A stretch of 64,000 bases of DNA from an uncultured Thermanaerothrix sp. (GCF_938028735.1 NZ_CALIMF010000028.1:1-64000); one strand, 5' to 3'; positions 1 to 9,466 are shown, counted from the stretch's first letter. Translations and numbers: made by a program. The notes: a model not told the origin generated them from the letters alone.

Positions 1-1
1 G

Positions 2-1348
2 ACCATCACCAATCACAGCGGTCACATCGGTACACCCTTTGGGCCTTCTCCGGATAGCGACAGCTTCAAACTTCCTTCCCCCACCGTTGTTAACGCCTCC
101 ATCCACGTGGATGACACCAACGGCGGATCGTGGCAGTTTGACGATTCGGGCTCGACGTCTTATACCAAGACCTTCACCTGCGACGCAGATAAGGGAAAGT
201 ATGGGAACACTGCCACTATCCGCGAGACCGGGCAGTCCGCCTCAGCCGAGGTGCAGATCAATTGCTACGCTCTCGAAGTGACCAAGACCGCCAGCCCATC
301 CTTCACCCGCACCTATAACTGGACGATTGACAAGTGGGCGGATGTTTCAGAATTAACCCTCTCTACCGGGCAAACCTATAGCCCCGTCAACTATTCGGTT
401 AAAGTGGCGGTCTCCGGTTATACCGATAGTGCCTGGGCAGTTAGCGGGACGATCTCAGTGTACAATCCCGCACCGATGGCAGCAGAAATCAACGAGGTGA
501 GCGATATGGTCTCGCCGGATATTTCAGCCACGGTGGATTGTGGAGTGACATTCCCTTATACTTTGGATACGGGCAGCAAGCTGACTTGCACCTACAGCGC
601 GAACCTGCCGGATGATTCTGGTCGCACCAACACCGCCACTGCCCTCCTGCAAAACTATACCTATGACAAGGATGGTAAAGCGGAAAAAGGCGGCACAACC
701 GCTTTCAGTGGAACAGCAGAGGTGAATTTCGCCTCAGCCACCATGACCGAAAAGGACACCTGCGTCGAAGTGTATGATGGGGCAACCTATCTGGGCCAGG
801 TGTGCAACACTGCTTCTTATACATTCACATATGATCGCGCAATCGGGCCATACAATACCTGCGGCGAATACCAGGTCTTGAATACTGCCTATTTTGTGAC
901 CAATGATCTGGGCATCAGCGGGCAGGATTCCTGGACCATCTACGTGATGGTGCCGTGCGGTGGCTGTACCCTGACCCAGGGTTACTGGAAGACTCACTCT
1001 TCCTACGGGCCGGCGCCTTACGATGACACCTGGGCAATGATTGGTGAGAACACCAAGTTCTTCCTGATCAACCAAACCTACTATCAAGTCATGTGGACCA
1101 GCCCCATCGGCGGTAATGCCTATTACATCTTGGCACACCAGTACATTGCAGCCAGACTAAATATCTACAACGGCGCCTGGGCACCCTCCTCGGTCAATGA
1201 CGCTATTGCATGGGCAGAAAGCTTCTTTAACACCTATAAACCCGCTGATAAGCTGAGTAAGACCGTGCGGGCTGAGGCGATTTACTATGCAGGCATTCTG
1301 GCTAAGTACAACGAGGGCTACATTGGCCCCGGCCACTGCTCGGAGTAA
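2..1348 (+). CDS. Exported surface protein, C-terminal part (5' end outside window)
   Basis: The reading frame is open from base 2, so the gene starts before the window and at least 448 residues remain. The visible part is rich in Thr, Ser, Asn and Gly and looks like tandem beta-sandwich domains of cell-surface proteins; one begins near the stretch LEVTKTASPSFTRTYNWTID, which resembles DUF11-like repeats. Near the end is the motif CTLTQGYWKTH, a Cys-rich QGYWK(T/N)H signature known from many secreted bacterial proteins of unknown role, followed by a helical tail. Paired cysteines suggest disulphides outside the cell. No LPxTG-type or other sorting signal is visible at the C terminus. The function is unknown; adhesion or a surface-layer role is only inferred. 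A terminator hairpin follows. Confidence 0.75.
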   Translation, partial: TITNHSGHIGTPFGPSPDSDSFKLPSPTVVNASIHVDDTNGGSWQFDDSGSTSYTKTFTCDADKGKYGNTATIRETGQSASAEVQINCYALEVTKTASPSFTRTYNWTIDKWADVSELTLSTGQTYSPVNYSVKVAVSGYTDSAWAVSGTISVYNPAPMAAEINEVSDMVSPDISATVDCGVTFPYTLDTGSKLTCTYSANLPDDSGRTNTATALLQNYTYDKDGKAEKGGTTAFSGTAEVNFASATMTEKDTCVEVYDGATYLGQVCNTASYTFTYDRAIGPYNTCGEYQVLNTAYFVTNDLGISGQDSWTIYVMVPCGGCTLTQGYWKTHSSYGPAPYDDTWAMIGENTKFFLINQTYYQVMWTSPIGGNAYYILAHQYIAARLNIYNGAWAPSSVNDAIAWAESFFNTYKPADKLSKTVRAEAIYYAGILAKYNEGYIGPGHCSE

Positions 1349-1383
1349 TCCCTGCCCCCAAACAAAACCAGCCTGATCAAGAC

Positions 1384-1424
1384 CATCCCGGCGGGGTTCT
1401 CCTCTTCCCCGCCGGGATGCTTTG
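1384..1424 (+). terminator. Terminator-like hairpin after the surface protein gene
   Basis: A perfect 13-bp stem (1384-1396 with 1407-1419) encloses a 10-base loop and is followed by a short T-containing stretch. It lies between the plus-strand surface gene and the minus-strand methyltransferase, so it may serve both. The T-run is weak. Confidence 0.6.
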
Positions 1425-1526
1425 CAAAAGCCCAGGCCCCGCTATTCGCATTGTCCCCAAATGGCCCACCCCCCGCAACGCCACCACCCACCACCGAACC
1501 TCCCTATCCGGCGCCGTGACCCCACT

Positions 1527-2117
1527 TTATACGCGGCGGCACAGCAATAACCCGCGGTCCAGCGGTAGCACCAGCGCATCCACCCGCGGGTCAGCCAAGG
1601 CGTTATCCACAAACGGTTGCAGTACCTCGCGGTGGCTGATCACGTTATCGGCGATTAGCCACCCCCCGCGCACCATTCGCGGGACCACCGCTTCGTAGCA
1701 GGCGGGGTAAAGCTCTTTTTCCGCATCCAGAAAGCAAAAGGCAATTTTATCCAGCCTCGGTAGGTGCACCAGCGCGTCGCCTTCAACAAGGGTCACCACC
1801 TCCTCAACGTGAGCGCGCCGGAAGGTTTCGCGTGCCAGGCGCCCTTTTTGAGGATCAATCTCCAACGTGAGCACCTTCCGCTGTTGCGAACGTGCCCCCA
1901 GCGTAATCCACAGCGTTGAGTAGCCACCACTGGTGCCGATTTCGACGTAAATGCCCGCCGGCGCTGCCGCCGCCATCAGCGCCAGAAAGCGCCCGGTATC
2001 GGGGGCGATCTGACGCAGGCGTTGAGCTGCCGGCAAGCCGGCCTCGCGTTCATAAGCATCGCGCGCCTCTAATTCCTGCATGCGTGCCAGCATCTCCGGT
2101 CCAATGGTGTGGAACAT
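1527..2117 (-). CDS. Class I SAM-dependent O-methyltransferase
   Basis: This 196-residue protein has the layout of the caffeoyl-CoA/catechol O-methyltransferase family: an N-terminal helical part, the SAM-binding glycine motif [11 protein letters not shown] (about residues 61-71), an acidic LEID after the second strand, and FLDAEKELY followed by GGWLIADNV, which supplies the metal-binding Asp/Asn positions in this family. It probably transfers a methyl group to a small hydroxylated acceptor; the substrate cannot be read from sequence. I chose the ATG at 2117 because GGAGGT lies nine bases upstream; an in-frame ATG nine codons earlier lacks such a site. It is a single gene diverging from the CapA-like gene. 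Confidence 0.8.
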   Translation of the reverse strand: MFHTIGPEMLARMQELEARDAYEREAGLPAAQRLRQIAPDTGRFLALMAAAAPAGIYVEIGTSGGYSTLWITLGARSQQRKVLTLEIDPQKGRLARETFRRAHVEEVVTLVEGDALVHLPRLDKIAFCFLDAEKELYPACYEAVVPRMVRGGWLIADNVISHREVLQPFVDNALADPRVDALVLPLDRGLLLCRRV

Positions 2118-2255
2118 GTCTGTTGACCTCCGCTTAGGCTTCATTTTACTCCCTCTCGCCAGGGCGTGCAGTCCTCACTCGCCCCCCAAGGGCGGGGGTA
2201 TAATCGAGGCGATGGCCGCCCTGATCATCCCATCTCGTTCACTTCGAGGCTTGGA

Positions 2256-3926
2256 ATGCGCATTCTTCGTCAAGGTTGGCTTCTAATCGGTCTGCTCTGG
2301 CTGGTGGCGTGTCAGATCCCTCGTGTGCCAAATCCTGCCGCAGTGCCAACTGCCACCCTCACCCCTTTCCTCCCTCTACCCTCGGCTGCACCTAGCCCCA
2401 GCCCCTCAGCGCGCTCCACACTCACCCTCTGGGTGGATCCGGCCCTTCCCACCGCCTTGCGCGCCCAGGTTAGCCTCCCGCCGGGGTGGGAATTCACTCC
2501 CCACCTGGAATCGGCTACCCTGCGCCTGACCTTAGCACGAGCCGAGACCCCCCTGGGGTACTGGGTCTATGCACTGGTTGGGCGCTTTCCCACCCTGCGG
2601 GATGCGCTCAGCGCTGCCGAATTGCGCCAATTATGGCAAGGTAACGCCAGCACGGGCGCAGGGTTGTGGATGGATGCAGATACGCTGAATACTCTGCGCG
2701 CCGTTTGGGGCACTCCCGCTCCCGGAGCGGTGCAGGTGGTCAGCCCCGAACAGCTCACTGAAACACTATGGGCCAACCCCGAGGCGCTGGGCATCGTGCC
2801 TTTTGAGCGCTTGGAACCACGCCTCAAGGTATTGATGGTAGAGGGACAGTCCCCCCTGCATAAAGCGTTTGATCCAGCCCGTTACCCCCTGGCGGTGCCC
2901 TATGCCCTGCGGGGCACCCCCGCGGCCCAAACTGCCTTTCAGCAGGCGACCCAGCGCGCTGGCCTGGGAGCCCCGCTCCTCACGGGCAACCGCGATCCCA
3001 ACCGCCTGACCATGGTCGCCGTGACCGGGGTGACCGCCATCGTGCGCGCCACCGCCTGGATGCTGGATCTGCGGGGTATAGATTACGCCATCGCGGAGAT
3101 CGCCCCCTGGTTGCGCGAAGCCGACATTACCCATATCAACAACGAAGTGGCTTTCCGCGAAAACTGCCCCCACACCAACGACGGCCTGAACGCCCAAGGG
3201 GTGATCGTCTTCCCTTGCAGTGATAGCCGCTACCTGGCTGTTCTGGAAGCCCTGGGCACCGACGTGGTCGAGATGACCGGTGATCATTTCATTGACGCCC
3301 GCCCCGAGGACGTGCTCTATACCCTGGAGCAGTACCACCAACGCGGCTGGCAGACCTACGGGGGCGGTGCCACGCTGGAAGAGGGCTACCGGCCTGCCCG
3401 GTTCGAGCACAACGGCAACCGGATCGCCTTCACTGGATGCAACGCCAAAGGCCCTGGATATGCTCAGGCCTCGGCCACCCGACCCGGCGCCGTCTTGTGC
3501 GACTTCGACCGCCTGACTGCCGACATCGCGACCTTGCGCGCGCAGGGCTACCTGCCCATTGTCACGTTCTCGCACATCGAATACGAAACCTTCGCCGCCA
3601 ATCCCCTGGCGGTACAGGATTTCCGGCGCGTAGCCCAGGCCGGCGCCGTGATCGTCTCCGGCAGTCAGGGGCATTTGCCCCAAGCCATGGAGTTCTACGG
3701 CACGGCGTTCCTGCATTACGGCCTGGGTAACCTGCTTTTCGATCAGTGGAGCCTAGGGGCGCCCTTCGACCAGGCTTTCATTGACCGTCACATCTTCTAC
3801 GCAGGGCGCTACGTGAGTACCGAATTGCTGACCCTGCGCTTTGTGGATTTCGCCCGCTCGCGCTCGATGACTCCTGAGGAACGCCACGACTTGCTCCAGA
3901 CGGTGTTCAGCGCCAGTGGGTGGTAG
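2256..3926 (+). CDS. CapA-family lipoprotein with N-terminal binding-protein-like domain
   Basis: A 556-residue lipoprotein: a short hydrophobic N terminus ends in a lipobox (LVAC, Cys near residue 17), followed by a Pro/Ala/Ser linker. Residues from about 45 to 240 resemble a degenerate periplasmic-binding fold (for example GIVPFERLEPRLKVLMV). From about 250 to the end it matches the CapA/PgsA family (PGA_cap, a calcineurin-like phosphoesterase relative): MVAVTGVTAIVRAT, a stretch containing NNEVAF, HFIDA, IVTFSHIEYE and the closing SGSQGHLPQAMEFYGTAFLH. CapA relatives take part in poly-gamma-glutamate capsule synthesis; no capB or capC is nearby, so that role is uncertain here. The start at 2256 directly precedes the signal peptide. 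A TATAAT box lies at 2199-2204. Confidence 0.78.
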   Translation: MRILRQGWLLIGLLWLVACQIPRVPNPAAVPTATLTPFLPLPSAAPSPSPSARSTLTLWVDPALPTALRAQVSLPPGWEFTPHLESATLRLTLARAETPLGYWVYALVGRFPTLRDALSAAELRQLWQGNASTGAGLWMDADTLNTLRAVWGTPAPGAVQVVSPEQLTETLWANPEALGIVPFERLEPRLKVLMVEGQSPLHKAFDPARYPLAVPYALRGTPAAQTAFQQATQRAGLGAPLLTGNRDPNRLTMVAVTGVTAIVRATAWMLDLRGIDYAIAEIAPWLREADITHINNEVAFRENCPHTNDGLNAQGVIVFPCSDSRYLAVLEALGTDVVEMTGDHFIDARPEDVLYTLEQYHQRGWQTYGGGATLEEGYRPARFEHNGNRIAFTGCNAKGPGYAQASATRPGAVLCDFDRLTADIATLRAQGYLPIVTFSHIEYETFAANPLAVQDFRRVAQAGAVIVSGSQGHLPQAMEFYGTAFLHYGLGNLLFDQWSLGAPFDQAFIDRHIFYAGRYVSTELLTLRFVDFARSRSMTPEERHDLLQTVFSASGW

Positions 3927-3940
3927 CAAGGGCACCGCTT

Positions 3941-5248
3941 TTACTCACCCAGTTCCTTGCGCAGGATGTCTGCCGTCAGATGCATCAGGCGAATGACCTC
4001 ACGCAGCACGGCCTCCTTTTGCTCCACCTGCGCGCGCAGATCCTGGGCTTCGCGCTCGAGGGCTTGCCAACGCCGCGCCTGCTCACGGCTCTGCCGCCAG
4101 TAGGTAAGGCTCACCTCACGCCACAGTGCCGATTCATCAGCCGGGGTGGGCAGGGCCTCCAGATTCAGCGCCCAGTTCTCCCGTCGGCCCAAATCGGCCA
4201 GAACCGTGCGCAGTTCTCCCCAGTCCGCCGGGGCGAAGAAGCGGGCACGCGGGACGATCTGACTCAAGCGCTCCATTACCTCGTCCACCGTGGTATCCTG
4301 CCAGCCTGTGTAACGCGCCATTAAGCGGTGCAGGAAAAGGTAAGTGCCCTCCACGCCCAGCAGGGCGGTTTTCACCATCGCCGAAGAGGTCAGGCCCACA
4401 TAAGCCCGCGGCAGGGGTGTCTCCACTTCAGGTCCCATTTGCCCCAAGAGTACCAGTGCCTCCCAGGGGCGATCGGCCCCCGGAAAATTATTACCCGCAT
4501 CTCTGAGTAACGGATTGACCCAAGCCGGATGATTCTTGATCGCCAGGCCCACCGGTTGGAAAACCGCGCAGATGGCGCTATCCAACCAGGCATCTATCTC
4601 CGGCGGGAGCACTTCCAGCAGGGGAAAATACTGGCGGAAGAGCACAGCCTCGGCCTTGAGCACCATCGTTGGCGAGAGATCAAAAAGGCGTCGAAAACGC
4701 GCCCCCCATTCAGCCTCCGCCCGGCAGGCTGCCACAAAGGCCGGCAGGTCAATCTGGCGCACCGGGCAATCAGGGGGCTCGAGCAACAGCGCGGGTTCCA
4801 GCAACCAGATTTCGCTGATCGCCTCGAAGGAGAAATCTTGCGCCAGGAAAGCACCATCGTGTTTGTGCGCCAACCAGTCGGAAAACCGGCGCCGCGGGCT
4901 GTAGGTGAGCAGCCCTTCATCGGTCAGGATGACCGGCACCCCCGCCGCATGACTCCGTGCCATCAGGGTGTTAAAATGCGGAAATCCCCAGGTGAAGGTA
5001 TGCAATGCCGAGGCCCGTATCAGCAGGTCAGACCATAAAGGTTCATAAGTCGCCGCGGGTGCCTCGGGCTCGATCAGGATGACCTCATCCCAAATGCCGC
5101 TGGCACGCGCACGCTCTAGATAGGGACGAGTGCGATTCGTGGCATAAAGCAGAAGGATCTTAGGACTTTTGGCATAGGTCGTTGTGGCCAAGATAGACGC
5201 CATCAGCAGGTGATATTCAGTGCCACACGCGAACAAAACAGATTGCAT
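3941..5248 (-). CDS. Putative sialyl/polysialyltransferase-like glycosyltransferase
   Basis: This 435-residue protein begins MQSVLFACGTEYHLLMASIL, resembling the N terminus of POLYST and GT52 sialyltransferases. Further features fit that fold: VILTDEGLLTYSPRR (D-E-G turn), AIKNHP (the family's H-P motif that contacts CMP-sialic acid) and GLTSSAMVKTALL (Ser-Ser motif). The last 60 residues form a charged coiled coil (EQARRWQALEREAQDLRAQVEQ), perhaps for oligomerisation. Assignment rests on these motifs only; the donor sugar is unknown and no sialic acid synthesis genes are in the window. I chose the ATG at 5248, next to the conserved N terminus, over a start 24 codons upstream that would run into the divergent promoter. 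The gene is convergent with the CapA gene (15-base gap). Confidence 0.5.
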   Translation of the reverse strand: MQSVLFACGTEYHLLMASILATTTYAKSPKILLLYATNRTRPYLERARASGIWDEVILIEPEAPAATYEPLWSDLLIRASALHTFTWGFPHFNTLMARSHAAGVPVILTDEGLLTYSPRRRFSDWLAHKHDGAFLAQDFSFEAISEIWLLEPALLLEPPDCPVRQIDLPAFVAACRAEAEWGARFRRLFDLSPTMVLKAEAVLFRQYFPLLEVLPPEIDAWLDSAICAVFQPVGLAIKNHPAWVNPLLRDAGNNFPGADRPWEALVLLGQMGPEVETPLPRAYVGLTSSAMVKTALLGVEGTYLFLHRLMARYTGWQDTTVDEVMERLSQIVPRARFFAPADWGELRTVLADLGRRENWALNLEALPTPADESALWREVSLTYWRQSREQARRWQALEREAQDLRAQVEQKEAVLREVIRLMHLTADILRKELGE

Positions 5249-5347
5249 TCCAGACCTCACGCGCAAGGATTGCCTTAACTCTAATCCAAAGGGGGCCGGA
5301 TGGCAATCGCCGACCGTCACAGAATCCCGTGCTTTTCAGGCAGGCAT

Positions 5348-5376
5348 TTGCATCCTGGCAGCCCTTGTTCTACAAT
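5348..5376 (+). promoter_or_regulatory. Promoter of the histidine kinase/response regulator pair
   Basis: TTGCAT (5348-5353), a 17-base spacer and TACAAT (5371-5376) form a near-consensus housekeeping promoter. Transcription would begin near 5383, only about two bases before the ATG at 5385, so the message would be essentially leaderless. Confidence 0.7.
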
Positions 5377-5384
5377 TAGGACAA

Positions 5385-7631
5385 ATGCAATCCATGGCAG
5401 TAAAGCAACCCACACTAACCTCTCCTTCGGCCTGGCTGAGGCCTCGTGAATGGGCGGGGGGTGGAGTATTGTTGCTATCCCTCCACCTGGCCTGGTTGAT
5501 CTGGGGGCGCGAAGACGTCTGGGAGCGCCTTTGGCTGAGCAGTCTAGTCACCCTTATTCCGGCCCTGCTGGTGCTCTGGCTGGTCTGGCAGGGTGCCTCA
5601 AACAGAACGACGGCCTGGCGCTGGCTGGCACTGGGGCTAACAGTGCGCCTGATGGGGGATGGGGGGCGTTGGGTCATGGCCATTTTGCACCCTGCGCCTA
5701 CCCTCCTCATCCCGGGCGTAGGGATCTGCTACGGGCTTGCGGCCCTCCTCACGGCGTGGGGATTGTGGCAATATACTCACCCCCTCCGCACGGACACCTC
5801 ACGCATGCGTCTGGGTGTAGATGTCATTCTCACCTCTACCGCCGCGCTGACTCTGCTTTGGCTGCTGATCTTGCGCCCCGGCTTGAATTCTTCCATTGGC
5901 GAAGCAACTTTCTCCATGTGGCTGGGTTTGCAAATGGGCTGGCTGCCGGTGCTGGTTGTGCTTAACCGCTTCCTGCTGGCTGAGGTGAGCCGCTTTCCAC
6001 CGGTGCTGGGGGGATGGGGAGCGGGTTGGTTAATCCTGACGCTGAGCGATCAGGCGTACTTCGGCCTGTGGAGCCAGCAGGCTTATCTCCTAGGCAACCC
6101 TCTTGATGTCGTCTGGAACCTCGGGATAATCACCCTGGGAGTAGCGGCGTTGGTGGCTGGGCAACCCCTTACTTCCCGGCGCCTTCTTTCACGCTGGCAA
6201 CGCGGCTGGCGCTACGCTAGCAGCCGCCTGCAAAACCTGTTGCCCCTGCTTCTCACCCTGCTCCTTGGTTGGACAGTGCTGATCGGGTATCAAATTCAGG
6301 GGCACGTGGACCGACTTGGTCTGTGGGTAACCCTCTGGCTCACCCTGGGGCTGATTGCCCGCCAGGGTCTGCTCATCGGGGAGACTGAGTTCCGCCAGTA
6401 TGCGGGTCTGGTTTACAGCATTGCCGAGCCGGCCTTTATTTGCGACCGTCGCGGGATGCTCCGCCTGGTTAACCCCGCTTTCTGCCAAGCCGTTGGGGTA
6501 GAGCACGAACAGGACCTGCTGGGCACGCCACTCCTCGAGTGGTTTACCCCTACCACACCCCTGACCGCCTGGGTGCACACCACCCTGAATGAAGATAACG
6601 ATGATGAAATGACCTGGGCAGGGGAAACCCAGCTATTGGCCCGGGATGGACGCCAGATCCCGGTTTTCCTCTCCCTGCGGCGCCTGCTCCCCACCGAACG
6701 CGAACGGCTGGCGCTGGCCGGCACCGCCCACGACCTCAGCCTGCAAAAGGCTCAGCAGGCAGCCCTGCAGGCGGCTTTGGAGCAAATCGAGGCCGACCGC
6801 GCCCAGTTGGAACGTCTCAACGCCGACCTGGAGCGCCGAGTGGCTGAGAAAACCGCTGATCTCAGCGCCGCCTATGCCCGTTTGGAGGCGCAAAACCGGG
6901 CCCTCCGGGAACTCGATCGCCTCAAATCCGAATTTGTTTCCCTGGTCTCTCACGAATTGCGCGCTCCTCTGACCAACATCAAGGGCGGGCTGGAACTGGT
7001 ACTGAGCAAGCCCGCCCGCCTGCCGGTTACTACCCGCGAGCATCTCCTGCTGGTACAAGGCGAGATCGAGCGCTTAAGTCGCTTTGTGGAGACCATTCTG
7101 GACCTCTCGGCGCTCGAAGCTGGGCGACTCCCGCTTTACCCAGCTCCCCTCGACCTGCAAGGCGTGGTGCAGCGCTTGCAACGTCAACTGGCACATCACC
7201 CGCAAGTGCAGCGTTTGGTCTGGCAGATTCCCCTCAATCTGCCCCCCGTGCTGGCCGACGAACAAGCGCTTGGCAGCATTCTCTTTCACCTGATTGACAA
7301 TGCCCTCAAATACGCCCCACAAGGGGAGGTACGGGTCGAGGCCCAAGCGCAGAGCGGTCAAATGTGCCTGCAGGTGCTGGATGAAGGCCCCGGCCTCGCA
7401 GAAGATACCCTCTCACTGCTCTTTCAACCCTTCTACCGCGCTGCCGCCAGCGATGCGCAGGAAACCTATGGGCACGGTCTGGGGCTGTACATCGTGCGCC
7501 GTCTGGTCGAGGCCATGGGAGGGCAGGTGCAGGCCAGCAACCGCCCCCAAGGAGGCGCTTGTTTCCGGTGCACCTTACCGCTCGCCGAGATCGAACCCCT
7601 CCCATTGGAGGACGCCAAAGATGAAGCCTAA
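5385..7631 (+). CDS. Membrane sensor histidine kinase with PAS domain
   Basis: A 748-residue kinase. The first ~330 residues hold about eight to nine hydrophobic segments. A PAS domain follows (about 335-455, with SIAEPAFICDRRGMLRLVNP), then a coiled coil, a HisKA dimerisation domain with the phospho-acceptor His523 in SHELRAPLTNIKGG, and an HATPase_c domain with N-box (HLIDNALKYAP), G1 (DEGPGL) and G2 (GHGLGLYIV). It should autophosphorylate and pass phosphate to the response regulator whose gene overlaps its end by 11 bases. The input signal is unknown. I chose the ATG at 5385, just after the promoter; ATG 5394 is an alternative, while the longer frame back to 5220 would overlap the divergent gene and precede the promoter. 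Confidence 0.9.
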   Translation: MQSMAVKQPTLTSPSAWLRPREWAGGGVLLLSLHLAWLIWGREDVWERLWLSSLVTLIPALLVLWLVWQGASNRTTAWRWLALGLTVRLMGDGGRWVMAILHPAPTLLIPGVGICYGLAALLTAWGLWQYTHPLRTDTSRMRLGVDVILTSTAALTLLWLLILRPGLNSSIGEATFSMWLGLQMGWLPVLVVLNRFLLAEVSRFPPVLGGWGAGWLILTLSDQAYFGLWSQQAYLLGNPLDVVWNLGIITLGVAALVAGQPLTSRRLLSRWQRGWRYASSRLQNLLPLLLTLLLGWTVLIGYQIQGHVDRLGLWVTLWLTLGLIARQGLLIGETEFRQYAGLVYSIAEPAFICDRRGMLRLVNPAFCQAVGVEHEQDLLGTPLLEWFTPTTPLTAWVHTTLNEDNDDEMTWAGETQLLARDGRQIPVFLSLRRLLPTERERLALAGTAHDLSLQKAQQAALQAALEQIEADRAQLERLNADLERRVAEKTADLSAAYARLEAQNRALRELDRLKSEFVSLVSHELRAPLTNIKGGLELVLSKPARLPVTTREHLLLVQGEIERLSRFVETILDLSALEAGRLPLYPAPLDLQGVVQRLQRQLAHHPQVQRLVWQIPLNLPPVLADEQALGSILFHLIDNALKYAPQGEVRVEAQAQSGQMCLQVLDEGPGLAEDTLSLLFQPFYRAAASDAQETYGHGLGLYIVRRLVEAMGGQVQASNRPQGGACFRCTLPLAEIEPLPLEDAKDEA

Positions 7632-8316
7632 ACTCCTGGTGGTGGACGACGATCCGACATTGTTGCGTTTTCTGCGCGATTATCTTCAGGACGAAGGGTA
7701 CACCGTCCTCACTGCCACCGGCGGCGCCGAGGCGCTGCGCGTGGCCTATCGCGAACACCCGCACCTGGTACTCCTGGATGTAATGATGCCCGGCATGGAT
7801 GGCTGGCAGGTCACCGCCCGCCTGCGCGAACTCTCGGACGTGCCGATCATCCTGCTGACCGCCAAGAATACTGAGGCTGATAAACTACGCGGTTTCCGCC
7901 TTGGCGTGGATGATTACATCACCAAGCCATTCAGTTTTGCCGAACTCAAAGCGCGCATCCAGGCGGTACTCAACCGTGCTCGGCGCTCCCCGGCCACTGA
8001 AACCCCACGTCTGCGCCTCGGTGAACTCGAAATCGATTTTGACCGGCGCGAAGTACGGCGCCAGCAGCAAATCATCCCCCTCACCCCCACGGAGTTCCGC
8101 CTGTTGGAGGTTCTGGTGCGAGCGCAGGGACGCGCGGTTGCCGAAGAGGAACTCTTGCGCGAGGTCTGGGGCACCCACCGCACCGAGGATACAGCGCTGA
8201 TTCGGCGTTACATCTGGTTGCTACGCAAGAAGATTGAACCCAAGCCAGATACGCCGCGTTACATCCTTACTGTGCGCGGCTACGGCTATCGCCTGGAAGA
8301 GGGAGAAACCGCCTAA
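7621..8316 (+). CDS. OmpR/PhoB-type response regulator
   Basis: A 231-residue two-domain regulator. The receiver domain has the acidic pair in VVDDDP, the phospho-acceptor Asp53 in LLDVMMPG, Thr80 and Lys102 (DDYITKPF). The C-terminal winged helix (about 130-228) carries the usual LTPTEFRLLEVLVRAQG and YILTVRGYGYRL blocks. It overlaps the end of the kinase gene by 11 bases, so the two are translationally coupled and form one signalling pair. Target promoters are unknown. No frameshift or missing residue is seen. Confidence 0.93.
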   Translation: MKPKLLVVDDDPTLLRFLRDYLQDEGYTVLTATGGAEALRVAYREHPHLVLLDVMMPGMDGWQVTARLRELSDVPIILLTAKNTEADKLRGFRLGVDDYITKPFSFAELKARIQAVLNRARRSPATETPRLRLGELEIDFDRREVRRQQQIIPLTPTEFRLLEVLVRAQGRAVAEEELLREVWGTHRTEDTALIRRYIWLLRKKIEPKPDTPRYILTVRGYGYRLEEGETA

Positions 8317-8322
8317 ACCCCT

Positions 8323-8781
8323 ATGCTTACCTACTACTGCCCCCATTGCTGGCACACGCTCGATGCGGGGGTCACAGTTTGCCCGGCGTGCGGCTACGAC
8401 CTGACAGAATTTGAGCGCCTGCCCTATTCTCAGAAACTGATTCACGCGCTCCATCACCCCATCCCTGAGCGGCGGGTCATCGCTGCCCAGATCTTGGGGG
8501 AACTGGGCGCACGCGAAGCCCTGCCCGCCTTTGAGGCACTGCTGGATGAGTTGCGGGGCGAAGCCTACGATTACTACCTACTGCGCGCCGTGTTGGAAGC
8601 CATCGCCCGCATCCCCGATCCGCGGCGGGTGATCCTGCTCCGCCGTGCCACCTATCACCCGGCCGATTTGATCGCCCGTTTGGCGCGGGATTTGCTGGCC
8701 CAGGTAGAGGCCTCAGAAGGGCTCGATGCGCCGCACCAGCCGCTCGGCGGAGTAGCCGGTAAAGAAGACCAAAACGCGTAG
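8323..8781 (+). CDS. Small zinc-ribbon protein with HEAT-like helices
   Basis: A 152-residue protein that opens with a zinc ribbon, CPHCWHTLDAGVTVCPACGYDL (CxxC...CxxC, residues 6-24), followed by alpha-helical repeats typical of HEAT/armadillo-like proteins (ERRVIAAQILGELGAREALPAFEALLDEL). It is probably a scaffold or nucleic-acid/protein-binding adaptor. It follows the response regulator by six bases and is likely co-transcribed with the kinase pair. Its 3' end overlaps the convergent gene by 69 bases, so the last ~20 residues may be poorly constrained. Confidence 0.65.
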   Translation: MLTYYCPHCWHTLDAGVTVCPACGYDLTEFERLPYSQKLIHALHHPIPERRVIAAQILGELGAREALPAFEALLDELRGEAYDYYLLRAVLEAIARIPDPRRVILLRRATYHPADLIARLARDLLAQVEASEGLDAPHQPLGGVAGKEDQNA

Positions 8782-9459
8782 CCAGGCCACGCGTTCTTCT
8801 TCGCTCATGGCCTCGTCGCGATAAGCCCAGTTTTGCTTACGAATGTATTCACGCATGTGGGCGGCAAGGGTTTCTAGGCGGCGGGCTGTCTCCTCGCGCA
8901 GGAAGCGCGTTGCCTCAGGGAAGCGCTGGGTGTGCAGGTGCAACGCCTGACGCAAGTGCGGCAGACACACCCCATCGGCTCGGAGGTAGAGAGGCCGCGC
9001 ATGCTCGGCGTGCAAGGTCAGGTCTTCCAGCAGTGTAATGAGAGCGTTGGCCTGCACCTCTTCCACCACCCGACATAAGGGGCAGGTCGGTGCGTCTGGA
9101 GGCGTGGTAGGACGCCGCCGGAAGCGCTCCAGCCAGCCCCACACGCCGCGGGGGGCAGATTGCAGGCTACCCCCTTTTTGCAAATCGCGCATGGCCTGGC
9201 GGGCTAAAGATTCGTAAATCAGGTTCACGCCTAGCAGTACCCCGCTGCTCTCCATCTCTGTGGTCACCAGCAGGCGCGTATGCTCGGGGCAGAAGCCATA
9301 GGCTTCTTGCAGGGGGCGGCGCGATTCGGGGTCGTTGACGTTTTCCCATAAGAAACCATCCACACTACGTCGCGCCGCTTCGTCGCCCAACCGGCAGATA
9401 GGACAACCGGGTTTTTGGAGCGCTTCTTCCAGGTGAACCAGAGTCAGGGCAAACGGCAT
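8713..9459 (-). CDS. Cys-rich DUF6062-like protein, third gene of the fluoride-riboswitch operon
   Basis: A 248-residue soluble protein. Conserved-looking cysteines occur as CPICRLGDEA (residues 19-28), a YGFCPEHT block near residue 55, CPLCRVVEE in the middle and CLPHLRQAL later. This repeated CPxCR...C.EH pattern resembles the DUF6062 family and suggests metal binding; the biochemical role is unknown. It begins seven bases after the preceding gene and is most likely transcribed from the fluoride-riboswitch leader at 10.4-10.56 kb. If so, its expression rises with fluoride. The assignment to DUF6062 is from memory of the motif pattern. Confidence 0.6.
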   Translation of the reverse strand: MPFALTLVHLEEALQKPGCPICRLGDEAARRSVDGFLWENVNDPESRRPLQEAYGFCPEHTRLLVTTEMESSGVLLGVNLIYESLARQAMRDLQKGGSLQSAPRGVWGWLERFRRRPTTPPDAPTCPLCRVVEEVQANALITLLEDLTLHAEHARPLYLRADGVCLPHLRQALHLHTQRFPEATRFLREETARRLETLAAHMREYIRKQNWAYRDEAMSEEERVAWLRVLVFFTGYSAERLVRRIEPF

Positions 9460-9466
9460 GGCATCC

